Shown here piece after piece: positions 54,029 to 61,941 of a DNA stretch of 64,000 bases. Below the pieces are notes generated by a model. That model worked only from the letters and a program-made list of their open reading frames with translations, was not told where the DNA came from and ran no database searches. Each line of letters starts with the position of its first letter. The first letter of the stretch is position 1. A program made the translations under genes and the position numbers. Location of the stretch: positions 62,001 through 126,000 of the forward strand of contig NZ_JBHLXC010000015.1 of NCBI RefSeq assembly GCF_042432495.1, in the 5' to 3' direction. Source of the DNA: Pseudochelatococcus lubricantis (GTDB lineage Bacteria; Pseudomonadota; Alphaproteobacteria; Rhizobiales; Beijerinckiaceae).

Positions 54029-54513
54029 CCATCGGCGCGACGAAAAAGGATGGAGAGCGGATGTTCGCTGCTGTACGATCGAATGCTTTCCCTGACGATC
54101 CGGTGCGCTCTATCCCGGATCGATTGCGGCTTGCGCGTCGGCTTTTCATCCGGTCAATGGAGAAAATGCGGCCGCTGACCGCACGTCCCCCTTACGGCGC
54201 GCTCAAGGCCCTATTCACATCGGATCGGTCGAGAGAGATCGAGGATGCATGCCAAGCATGTCGATGAACTCCTTGGCATTTCGGCCAAAGAGCGCAGACG
54301 CTGGAGCAAGGACGGACGCTTGCCGGCGTCCGGCCATCTCTCATCGAACCGTACTGAGCGGCGATTTACACTGCGAATTTTTTCAGTCGTGAAATCGACA
54401 GGCTGAGGCGCGACCCCGCTCAGATCACCAGATGGCGTAAAGACGACGACGAGGCATCACGAGAAAACGGTCACGAACGGCGAATGTCGTAAAATTTGTC
54501 GCGCGATCAGGAT
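54029..54513. other. Region without intact gene
   Basis: The first 57 bases are the flank shared with 47356-47411. A short frame near 54246-54410 reads LLGISAKERRRWSKDGRLP, similar to small HTH/excisionase-like proteins, but it runs into unrelated residues and a stop and looks degraded. The rest shows nothing recognisable until the operator at 54514. Confidence 0.4.
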
Positions 54514-54533
54514 ATATAAAGACATCTTTATAT
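54514..54533. promoter_or_regulatory. SahR/SamR-like palindromic operator upstream of mesXD
   Basis: ATATAAAGACATCTTTATAT, nine-base perfect arms with a CA centre, followed five bases later by a TTGACT -35-like box (54538-54543). The site resembles the ArsR-type SahR/SamR sites reported near methionine-cycle genes in alphaproteobacteria. Its place directly before a cobalamin riboswitch and methionine synthase genes supports that role. The identity of the regulator is inference. Confidence 0.6.
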
Positions 54534-54570
54534 GCTATTGACTTTGTGTGGCGATTGCAGGATTGTGTGC

Positions 54571-54762
54571 GTGCCTAGGTTCCCCGGTCGTTGCCTGCAA
54601 CGCGCCGGGGCTAAGAGGGAAGTCGGTGCTCCGTGTCATTTCGGAAAAGCCGGCGCTGCCCCCGCAACTGTAAGCGGTGAGCTGATGTCCAGCATGTCAC
54701 TGGGGTAAAACCCGGGAAGACGGACAGAAGCAACGACCCGTGAGCCAGGAGACCTGCCTTGG
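54571..54762 (+). promoter_or_regulatory. Cobalamin (adenosylcobalamin) riboswitch
   Basis: All diagnostic parts are in order: AGGT (54577) at the P1 base, AAGAGGGAA, GCCGGCGCTGCCCCCGCAAC with TGTAAGCGG, the CACTGGGGTAAAACCCGGGAAG hairpin region, and GAGCCAGGAGACCTGCC (about 54742-54758). It lies on the + strand about 270 bases before mesX. Binding of B12 would lower expression of the downstream genes, which make methionine without B12. The expression platform may be the GC-rich stem region around 54770-54830. Confidence 0.95.
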
Positions 54763-54872
54763 CGAAATAACGTCCACGGGCGGGGTGTCCCGGTGTGCCG
54801 TAGCGGAGGCAGCACCATTGCGGCCTTGCTATGTGTCCGCTGACCCATGCCCCCAACTCACTGGGGCACTTC

Positions 54873-55037
54873 ATGTCTCAAACGCAATTCCAGTCGCCAT
54901 CCCTGGCGTGTCACCTGCCGCTTGTCGGCACAACAAGTGCGTCGGCGAAGGGCACGCATTGGTTGTTTGGGTCAATGCCAAGACGAAAGACCGAGACAAC
55001 CGGACCGGTAATTGGGACGCCAGAACACGATGACTAA
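54873..55037 (+). CDS. Possible small leader ORF overlapping mesX start
   Basis: A 54-codon frame beginning MSQTQFQSPSLACHLPLVG ends at 55037, eight bases into mesX, so its translation could be coupled to mesX. No family is recognised and no clear ribosome-binding site precedes it. It could equally be untranslated leader sequence between riboswitch and mesX. Confidence 0.3.
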   Translation: MSQTQFQSPSLACHLPLVGTTSASAKGTHWLFGSMPRRKTETTGPVIGTPEHDD

Positions 55038-56013
55038 CGACTTCAAATTTGCAATTAAGAGCGTTCCGTTTAACGAGGACTATCGCCCCTCGGACAACAC
55101 GCGCATAACGACCAACTTTGCCAACCTGGCCAGAGGCGAGAACCGGCAGGAGAACCTGCGTAACGCCCTGAGGATGATCGACAATCGCTTTAATGCTCTG
55201 GCGCATTGGGATAACCCCCAAAGCGATCGCTATTCCGTCGAACTTGAAATCATTTCCGTCGAGATGAGTATCGTTGGTGAGGCCGCCGGCGACGCCTTCC
55301 CTCTGATTGAGATACTCAAAACGACCATTGTTGATCGAAAGTCCGGTGAACGCATTGACGGTATTGTCGGGAATAACTTCTCGTCCTATGTGCGGGACTA
55401 CGACTTCAGCGTGGTGCTGCCAGCGCACAACAAAGACCAGCTCAAATTCAGCATTCCTGTTGACTTTGGCGATCTGCATGGAAACCTGTTCAAGAATTTC
55501 CTGGGTTCGGAGACGTACAAGTCGCATTTCAGCAAGCCGCCCGTCATCTGCATAAGTGCTTCGACCAGCAAGACATATCACCGGACTGAAAATCATCACC
55601 CCATTATGGGCGCCGAATACCGGCAGAACGAGTGCTCGTCGACCGATAAGTACTTCGAAAAGATGGGGATGCAGGTTCGTTATTTCATGCCGTCGGGTAG
55701 CGTTGCACCCTTGGCTTTCTATTTTATCGGCGACCTGCTTGGCGACTACACCAATCTGGAGCTGATCGGCACCATCAGCACGATGGAGACGTTTCAGAGA
55801 ATTTACCGCCCCGAAATCTACAATGCGAACGCTGTCGCAGGAGCATGCTACCGGCCAAATCTGAAGCACCAGGACTATTCACTGACCCGCATCGTCTATG
55901 ATCGAGACGAACGCAATCGGCTGGCCGTGGAGCAGGGCAAGTTCACCGAAGAACACTTCATCAAGCCGTACAAGACCGTTCTCGATCAATGGTCTGCCAA
56001 CTACGCCGCCTGA
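55030..56013 (+). CDS. mesX: MesX (DUF1852), accessory protein for MesD
   Basis: 327 residues, with the start at ATG 55030. The protein matches DUF1852 along its length: DFKFAIKSVPFNEDYRPSDNTRITTNFANLARG at the start, then HRTENHHPIMGAEYRQ and the C-terminal EQGKFTEEHFIKPYKTVLDQW. DUF1852 proteins (MesX) were shown by genetics to be needed, together with oxygen, for MesD-type methionine synthases. The gene is first in the riboswitch-controlled unit and lies 27 bases before mesD. Its chemistry is unknown; producing or handing over a methyl donor is one idea. Confidence 0.92.
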   Translation: MTNDFKFAIKSVPFNEDYRPSDNTRITTNFANLARGENRQENLRNALRMIDNRFNALAHWDNPQSDRYSVELEIISVEMSIVGEAAGDAFPLIEILKTTIVDRKSGERIDGIVGNNFSSYVRDYDFSVVLPAHNKDQLKFSIPVDFGDLHGNLFKNFLGSETYKSHFSKPPVICISASTSKTYHRTENHHPIMGAEYRQNECSSTDKYFEKMGMQVRYFMPSGSVAPLAFYFIGDLLGDYTNLELIGTISTMETFQRIYRPEIYNANAVAGACYRPNLKHQDYSLTRIVYDRDERNRLAVEQGKFTEEHFIKPYKTVLDQWSANYAA

Positions 56014-56040
56014 TCGACACGGAATATAGGGTCGCCAATC

Positions 56041-57069
56041 ATGAAAACACTCCTTCCCACATCGACCGCTGGCAGTCTGCCCAAGCCGTCCTGGCTTGCC
56101 CAACCCGAAAAACTCTGGTCGCCCTGGAAGTTGCAGGACGATGAACTGGTCGAGGGCAAACAGGATGCCTTGCGCTTGTCCCTCGCCGATCAGCAGCAGG
56201 CCGGCATCGATATCGTCAGCGATGGCGAACAGACGCGCCAGCACTTCGTCACGACGTTTATCGAGCATCTCGATGGCGTTGATTTCGAAAAGCGCGAGAC
56301 CGTCAGAATTCGCAACCGCTACGATGCGAGCGTACCCACCGTCGTTGGCGCCGTGTCACGGCCAAAGCCGGTTTTTGTGGAGGACGCCAAGTTTCTGCGT
56401 CGGCAGACCACGCAACCGATCAAATGGGCGCTGCCAGGCCCCATGACCATGATCGATACGCTTTATGACGCCCACTATAAGAGCCGTGAGAAGCTGGCCT
56501 GGGAATTTGCCAAAATCCTCAATGAGGAGGCCAGGGAACTGGAAGCGGCTGGTGTCGATATCATCCAGTTTGACGAGCCCGCATTCAACGTTTTCTTCGA
56601 CGACGTGAATGACTGGGGCGTTGCCACCCTCGAAAGGGCTATTGAAGGGCTCAACTGTGAGACCGCCGTGCACATTTGCTACGGCTACGGCATCAAGGCC
56701 AACACGGATTGGAAAAATACTCTGGGGTCGGAATGGCGGCAGTATGAAGAGTCTTTCCCCAAGCTGCAACAATCCAACATCGACCTTATCTCGCTGGAAT
56801 GTCACAATTCTCACGTTCCGATGGATCTGATTGAGCTCATTCGCGGCAAGAAGGTGATGGTCGGGGCCATCGACGTGGCCACCAATAATGTTGAAACACC
56901 TGAAGAAGTCGCTGAGACCCTGCGTAAAGCACTTCGGTTTGTGGATGCCGACAAGCTCTATCCCTGCACGAACTGCGGCATGGCCCCGCTATCTCGGAAA
57001 GTGGCGACAGGAAAACTCAAGGCCTTGAGTGCGGGCGCTGAAATCGTCCGGAAGGAACTCTCAGCCTAG
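56041..57069 (+). CDS. mesD: MesD, folate-independent core methionine synthase
   Basis: 342 residues, the size of a MetE C-terminal catalytic domain alone. The N-terminus LLPTSTAGSLPKPSWLAQPE, the IVSDGEQTRQHF segment and DIIQFDEPAFNVF (substrate-binding) match core methionine synthases. The zinc ligands are in LECHNSHVP (Cys, His region) and YPCTNCGM (Cys). MesD proteins occur in aerobic bacteria, do not need methyltetrahydrofolate or cobalamin, and depend on MesX. It follows mesX in one operon under the B12 riboswitch. Its stop TAG is the first TAG of repeat copy 5. Confidence 0.92.
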   Translation: MKTLLPTSTAGSLPKPSWLAQPEKLWSPWKLQDDELVEGKQDALRLSLADQQQAGIDIVSDGEQTRQHFVTTFIEHLDGVDFEKRETVRIRNRYDASVPTVVGAVSRPKPVFVEDAKFLRRQTTQPIKWALPGPMTMIDTLYDAHYKSREKLAWEFAKILNEEARELEAAGVDIIQFDEPAFNVFFDDVNDWGVATLERAIEGLNCETAVHICYGYGIKANTDWKNTLGSEWRQYEESFPKLQQSNIDLISLECHNSHVPMDLIELIRGKKVMVGAIDVATNNVETPEEVAETLRKALRFVDADKLYPCTNCGMAPLSRKVATGKLKALSAGAEIVRKELSA

Positions 57070-57171
57070 TGCGCGTTCCGATCAGATGGAATCATCTGAT
57101 CGATGAGAATTCGCTCCGAACAAGGAATCTAGAATCTGTCCTGTTTCAATGTAAACAGGACAGATTCTAGT
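57067..57171 (+). repeat. Composite palindromic repeat, copy 5 (long form)
   Basis: TAGTGCGCGTTCCGATCAG, then a TGGAATCATCTGATCGATGAG dyad, TTCGCTCCGAACAAGGAATC, and the hairpin TAGAATCTGTCCTGTTT / AAACAGGACAGATTCTAG. The opening TAG is the stop codon of mesD. It separates mesD from a flavin-reductase fragment. Confidence 0.9.
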
Positions 57172-57231
57172 ATCGGGCATTGCGCGCTCGAAAGGACCCG
57201 GCGCGCGGACATTGGTTCGTGCGCATGCAAT

Positions 57232-57405
57232 ATGACGGTGGCCGCACGCGGCTACGGCTTTACCGCCTCGGCCGTCTGCAGCGTCAGCGACATGCCGGCT
57301 ACACTTCTCGTCTGTATCAATCGTGCAAGTTCGAGTTTTCCGGCGTTTGAGAACGACGAAAAGGCAACGCTGCTTTACTGCATGCGCCGCTATCTCAACG
57401 GCTAA
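57232..57405 (+). pseudogene. Fragment of a flavin reductase
   Basis: 57 codons reading GFTASAVCSVSDMPATLLVC, then INRASSSFPAFENDEK. This is the FMN-binding core of the flavin-reductase-like (HpaC/RutF type) family: GFTATAVCSVSDxPPTLLVCxNRxS. Normal proteins are about 160-190 residues; the part after FENDE is missing and the frame ends after a few unrelated residues. It lies just after mesD and repeat copy 5, so it may be the relic of a reductase that once supplied reduced flavin to MesX/MesD. Confidence 0.8.
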
Positions 57406-57446
57406 TCGATACGACCGAAAGGTGACACCATCGGGCGATCATTTTG

Positions 57447-58601
57447 TCACCGTTTGGGCCAGACCCAGCTCGGTGCATCCAGGTGGGGCGCGTGGGTCTC
57501 CCCGAAACTCTTCTCCAAGCGAATTTCGCTCACCTCCCCCTCATGTCCGATGGCGCGGATCAGCGCATCGCTGTGGCTGACGAGGACGATCTGACCAACA
57601 CGGGATGCCGCCACGACAAGGCGTGCCAGCGCGGGCATCAGCGAGGGGTGGAGGCTCGCCTCCGGTTCGTTCAGAACCATCAGCTCGGGCGGACGTGGCG
57701 ACAGAAGCGCTGCAACGAGCAAAAGGAAGCGCAGCGTCCCGTCCGAAAGTTCGGCAGCCCCAAGTGGTCGCAGGAGACCCGGCTGGTGCAAAAGTACGCC
57801 ACCGTAATGGTCGTCAGCCTCGGTGGCGAGGCTGGAGCCCGGAAACGCGTGCTCGATCGCCGCATCCAGCGCATCGCGGTCGCCGATCGCTCTAATGGTT
57901 GCAATCGCAGCAGCCAGGTCTGCCCCATCGCCCGCCAGCACCGGGGTATAGGTCATGACCTGGCGACGGCGCGCAGGCGCCGCGGGATCGGTGCGCAGGG
58001 CATCGTAGAAGCGCCAGTCCCGCATGCGCTCTCGCATGGCAAGCAGCTCGGCCCCGTCCGCCGGATCGGCGCAGTGAGTCACCATCGAGTCGAATGGCGA
58101 CAGGTCATGCGTAATCTCGCGCCACACGTGGCTGTGGGCGGTCCGCAGCCGAACGAGTGCCCCACGGCGCTCGGCGAACACCGCTACGGGGCGAAGCGTC
58201 TCTCCCGTCCACATCGCCTCGATCTTGATCGCGGGGTCGAGCGGGAACGGATTCTCGGGACTGGGCATTCCCAAGTCTATCGCGTAGCCGAAGTCCTCGC
58301 CACCGAAGCCGAGCTTGAGGGAGACTGGTCCCTTGCGTACCGTTCCCTGAACGGGATTGATACCCGCACGTACGCTTCGGCTTATCGCCTCCGGTCCCGC
58401 CCAAAGTGTCGAGCGCAGCCCACCCTCTGAAGCCAGTCTCCCCACGAGCCGCCCCTGCGCCGTCTCGGCCAACAGATGAAGCGCGCGGTAGAGAGTGGTC
58501 TTCCCGGTGCCATTCGCGCCGGTAACGACCGTCAGGCTGCCCAGCGGAACCACGAGGTCGCGCAACGAGCGGTAGCCCGATACGGCCAATGTCGTGATCA
58601 A
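57447..58601 (-). CDS. AAA-family (RecF/SMC-like) ATPase
   Basis: 384 residues. The N-terminal strand ISTLAVSGYRSL-type text and LGSLTVVTGANGTGKTTLYRAL (Walker A about residue 31) begin the ABC/AAA_21 fold. The C-terminal LSDGTLRFLLLVAALL signature, LMVLNEPEASLHPSL (Walker B with NEPE) and VLVSHSDALIRAI complete it. No nuclease (TOPRIM) domain is fused and no obvious partner gene is adjacent. Such stand-alone proteins occur widely in proteobacteria; DNA repair or defence roles have been proposed for relatives but none can be claimed here. Confidence 0.88.
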   Translation of the reverse strand: MITTLAVSGYRSLRDLVVPLGSLTVVTGANGTGKTTLYRALHLLAETAQGRLVGRLASEGGLRSTLWAGPEAISRSVRAGINPVQGTVRKGPVSLKLGFGGEDFGYAIDLGMPSPENPFPLDPAIKIEAMWTGETLRPVAVFAERRGALVRLRTAHSHVWREITHDLSPFDSMVTHCADPADGAELLAMRERMRDWRFYDALRTDPAAPARRRQVMTYTPVLAGDGADLAAAIATIRAIGDRDALDAAIEHAFPGSSLATEADDHYGGVLLHQPGLLRPLGAAELSDGTLRFLLLVAALLSPRPPELMVLNEPEASLHPSLMPALARLVVAASRVGQIVLVSHSDALIRAIGHEGEVSEIRLEKSFGETHAPHLDAPSWVWPKR

Positions 58602-58862
58602 TTGACGCCTCCATCTCGGCTATGATCTGTCCCAGGATCGGTCAAATATCACCATTTCAACTGTAGAGTGAGACCGATATCACCTTGCTTGATCGAGTGG
58701 CCGATGCTTGCAGGTTCATCTTCCGCTCCGGGACGCGATCAGAGCTATCCGGAGAGCGGATTGGGGTCGGGAATGCCGGTTTCGGACTGCAACGTCAGTG
58801 TTGGTACTTGTAGATGGAACATGACGGATCGGCTGCCTGAAGAGCGCGCGTAATGAGCGGAC

Positions 58863-59741
58863 TTATGCCGCGCCATCCCGGGCCTCTTCCGCCAACCATT
58901 CCAGCAGTGCCGTAATGGCCTTGCGGCTGCGCGCCCGCGGCATGACAGCCGCTTGTAGACCGCCTTCCACGGAAACAAAACCGAGAGGTGCGATCAGACG
59001 GCGGGTGGCAAGATCCTGCTCGACGAGACGGCGTTCGGCCAGCGCAACGCCCAGGCCCGCCGCTGCCGCCTCAAGCGCCAGGAAGTGGTGTGCATATTCG
59101 ACATCGTGCTCCGCGTGGAGGGTCTCGCCAGCACGCAGCATCCATTCGCGCCAGCTCTGCGGCACGCCTGCCTGCAGCAGGCGCACAGGGGCAATCCATT
59201 CCTCACCGATCTTGCGCAGCGGATAATCCGGTGCGCAGACCGGGCCGTAGGCTGTATTGCCCAGCGAAAAGCTCTGAAAATCCGGTGACGGGCTTCGGAG
59301 CCGGTCGTAACTCAGCACGACGTCGATCTCGTGATCCGGGACCTTCTCCCGTCCCGACATGCGCAGCCCGATCTCGACCTCGGGATGTCCGGCATAGAAA
59401 CGCGGCAATCGCGGGATCAGCCACCGCGTCGCGAAGGTCGCGCTGGTGACGATGTCGATGTGGCGGTCGTCCAGTTCCGCCCGCAGTGCCTGCGCGATGG
59501 CCGCGAGTTCGTCGAGCATCGGCGTCACGGCCTTGCGCAGCCGCTCGCCTCGCGGCGTCAGCTTCAGGCCGTTGCCGGCTTTCTCGAACAGCCCGCCGCC
59601 CAGATCCTCCGCAAGATGGCTGATCTGCTTGCTGACGGCGCTGTGCGTCCGTCCGAGCTCCGCCGCGGCAGCGGTGACGGAGCCCAGACGGGCCGTGGCC
59701 TCGAAGGCGGGCAGGGCGGAAAGAGGCGGCAGTCGGCGCAT
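58863..59741 (-). CDS. LysR-family regulator (GcvA type)
   Basis: 292 residues from ATG 59741 (MRRLPPLSALPAFEATARLG), the usual GcvA-type beginning; an in-frame ATG at 59753 is also possible. The HTH segment is SVTAAAAELGRTHSAVSKQISHL. The C-terminal effector domain includes FATRWLIPRLPRFYAGHPEVE, typical of GcvA/AmpR-like regulators. It is divergent from the DUF1127 gene and the exported amidohydrolase; one of these may be its target. Confidence 0.92.
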   Translation of the reverse strand: MRRLPPLSALPAFEATARLGSVTAAAAELGRTHSAVSKQISHLAEDLGGGLFEKAGNGLKLTPRGERLRKAVTPMLDELAAIAQALRAELDDRHIDIVTSATFATRWLIPRLPRFYAGHPEVEIGLRMSGREKVPDHEIDVVLSYDRLRSPSPDFQSFSLGNTAYGPVCAPDYPLRKIGEEWIAPVRLLQAGVPQSWREWMLRAGETLHAEHDVEYAHHFLALEAAAAGLGVALAERRLVEQDLATRRLIAPLGFVSVEGGLQAAVMPRARSRKAITALLEWLAEEARDGAA

Positions 59742-59838
59742 GATCTGTTCCATATGCTCACGGACAGGGGAGAACAACTCAATTTTTGCGGGGACAGATG
59801 ACTGCTATTCAATCGCACCAGGAACAGAGGTGCTTGTC

Positions 59839-60075
59839 ATGTCGAATGTCATTGATTTTCCCCTTCGGGGATTGCGGTCGGTGGACCCGCCGGCGGTGGG
59901 CGAACTCAAGCAGCGGGTCGCAACGACACTGCTGAGCCGGTGGTACTCGCGGCTCGCGCACCGGCATATGCTGCGCCGGGACCTGCTGACGCAGCCCGAC
60001 AGCGTGCTCGCCGATGCCGGCTGGACCCGCGACGCTGCCCGGAAGGAGGCCGGCAAGCCGATCTGGCATGCGTGA
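59839..60075 (+). CDS. DUF1127 small protein
   Basis: 78 residues. The C-terminal motif RRDLLTQPDSVLADAGWTRDAARKEAGKPIW matches DUF1127 (L..L....L.D.G..R......). In Agrobacterium and Rhodobacter small DUF1127 proteins bind RNA and affect sRNA turnover and phosphate or carbon metabolism. The first 40 residues are a variable N-terminal extension. The ATG follows CAGAGG at nine bases. Divergent from the GcvA-type regulator. Confidence 0.88.
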   Translation: MSNVIDFPLRGLRSVDPPAVGELKQRVATTLLSRWYSRLAHRHMLRRDLLTQPDSVLADAGWTRDAARKEAGKPIWHA

Positions 60076-60220
60076 ACGGACGGGCGTTGCCGTCGCCTTA
60101 TCATCCAGCCGGCGCACGCATTGAATCCCTATTCCCGCCTGATGGTGTATGATGCGACGCCGTCGATGGAGTCTGATCATCGCATCGCCCGCAGATCCCT
60201 GAATTGACGTGGAGGTTGAG

Positions 60221-61789
60221 ATGACCGGAATAACGGACGATCGCATTCAGGGAGTTTCCCGGCGCAGCCTGATGCTCGGAACCGTGGCGCTGGCGGCGAT
60301 CGGAACTGGCGGCGCGTCACGCTCTTTCGCGCAGGAACACGCAGCCGCAGGCGATGTCCCGGCTTCGGCGCGCAATGCCCAGGATGCCGTCGAGGCCGTC
60401 CGTGACGCCATCCTGAGAATCTCGCGCGAGGTCTGGAACAATCCGGAGCTTTCCCACCACGAGGAAATCTCCTCGCAGATTCATATCCGGGAACTGGAGG
60501 CGGCCGGTTTCACCATCACCAGCCGGGGAACGTCCGGGATTCCGACCGCCTTTATCGCCGAATGGTCGCAAGGCGCCGGCGGCCCGAAGATCGGCTTCCT
60601 GCCCGAATACGACGCGCTGCCCGGTCTCGGCAATGCGGCCGAGCCGCGCCGCACACCCGGCCCCGCGGGCGTGGAAACAGGCCATGGCTGCGGCCACAAC
60701 ATGCTGGGAGCGGGCTGCACCGGCGCGGCTTTCGCGCTCCGGAAGATGATGATCAATAACGACGTCCCGGGCACGATCCGTGTCTATGGCTGCGCCGCGG
60801 AAGAGACCGAAGGCGCGAAGGTGTACATGGCACGCGACGGTCTGTTCAATGACCTCGACGCGTGCCTCGCCTGGCATCCGGGACCCCTGAACGCGACCGG
60901 GCTCTTGCGTACGGCGGCGATGAATATGCTGCGCATCCGCTATACAGGACGCAGCGCCCACGCCGGCGTGGATCCGTGGGAAGGACGCAGCGCGCTGAAG
61001 GGAGCGGAGCTTTTCGGAACCGGCATCCAGTTCATGCGCGAGCACCTGCGGCCCACGACCCGCCTGCATTACGTCTACACCTCGGCGGGCGAAGCCCCGA
61101 ATGTCGTGCCCGACCGCGCGGAGGTCCTTATCGTGATCCGCGATCAGGATCGTGCCGAGGTCGATGAAGTCACGGGATGGGTCGGGGACGTGGCGAAGGG
61201 CGCCGCGCTCGCGACCCAGACGAGCGTCGACGTCAACCACTTCTTCGGGCTGCACGACCTGCTGCCGAACGAAACGCTGGTCAGTCGCATCCAGGTGCAT
61301 CTGGCGGCGCTGCCGCTGGTCTGGAGCGAGGAGGAGCAGGCATTCGCCAGAGCCTGCCAGCGTGAAACGAACCTTCCCGAAGCCGGGCTGGCGTCGGCGG
61401 TTCTCCCTGTGCTGCCCGAGATCACCACAGGCGGCTCGACCGATGTGGGCGACGTCAGCCACAACACGCCCACGGCCATCTTCGCGCTGGCGACGATGCC
61501 GATCGGCGTCGGACTGCACACCTGGCCGGTGACCGCCTGCGGGGGCACGAGTATCGGCGACAAGGGTTCGCTCTGGTCGGCCGCTGTCATGGCCGGTGTC
61601 GGCTACGACCTGATGACGGACGCAAACCTGCGCGCCTCCGCCCGTGAGGATTTCAGCCGCCGCAAGGCAGGCAGAACCTATGTCTCGCCGCTTCCCGAGG
61701 GTAGGGTGCGGCCGGACGGCATTCCCGAGCACCTTCTCCTGCGCGACGGACATGACGAACTGCCCACCGGATTTCTCCGGAAGGAATAG
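60221..61789 (+). CDS. Tat-exported M20-family amidohydrolase (AbgB-like)
   Basis: 522 residues; the ATG at 60221 is preferred over a GTG four codons earlier, with GGAGGTTGAG upstream. A twin-arginine signal (VSRRSLMLGTVALAAIG) predicts periplasmic export. The peptidase M20 metal site is visible in ETGHGCGHNMLG, CAAEETEGAK and the lid-domain YTGRSAHAG. The AbgB-like length and pattern (PEYDALPGLGNAA) suggest hydrolysis of an acyl- or aminobenzoyl-amino acid. Export of such an enzyme is less common than cytoplasmic placement. The substrate is unknown. Confidence 0.92.
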   Translation: MTGITDDRIQGVSRRSLMLGTVALAAIGTGGASRSFAQEHAAAGDVPASARNAQDAVEAVRDAILRISREVWNNPELSHHEEISSQIHIRELEAAGFTITSRGTSGIPTAFIAEWSQGAGGPKIGFLPEYDALPGLGNAAEPRRTPGPAGVETGHGCGHNMLGAGCTGAAFALRKMMINNDVPGTIRVYGCAAEETEGAKVYMARDGLFNDLDACLAWHPGPLNATGLLRTAAMNMLRIRYTGRSAHAGVDPWEGRSALKGAELFGTGIQFMREHLRPTTRLHYVYTSAGEAPNVVPDRAEVLIVIRDQDRAEVDEVTGWVGDVAKGAALATQTSVDVNHFFGLHDLLPNETLVSRIQVHLAALPLVWSEEEQAFARACQRETNLPEAGLASAVLPVLPEITTGGSTDVGDVSHNTPTAIFALATMPIGVGLHTWPVTACGGTSIGDKGSLWSAAVMAGVGYDLMTDANLRASAREDFSRRKAGRTYVSPLPEGRVRPDGIPEHLLLRDGHDELPTGFLRKE

Positions 61790-61941
61790 CATCGGCGGCC
61801 GGCTGACGGAACGCACGCCCCCGACGATTGCCGGAAGCGCGGCAGAACGGGTGATGTCGTCTCGGCGAACGACGGGGTGCCGGGCCGCCGCCGACTCGGT
61901 CTATAAGCATGGTCTTGCGATCTGAGGCATGGGAGTAAGAC

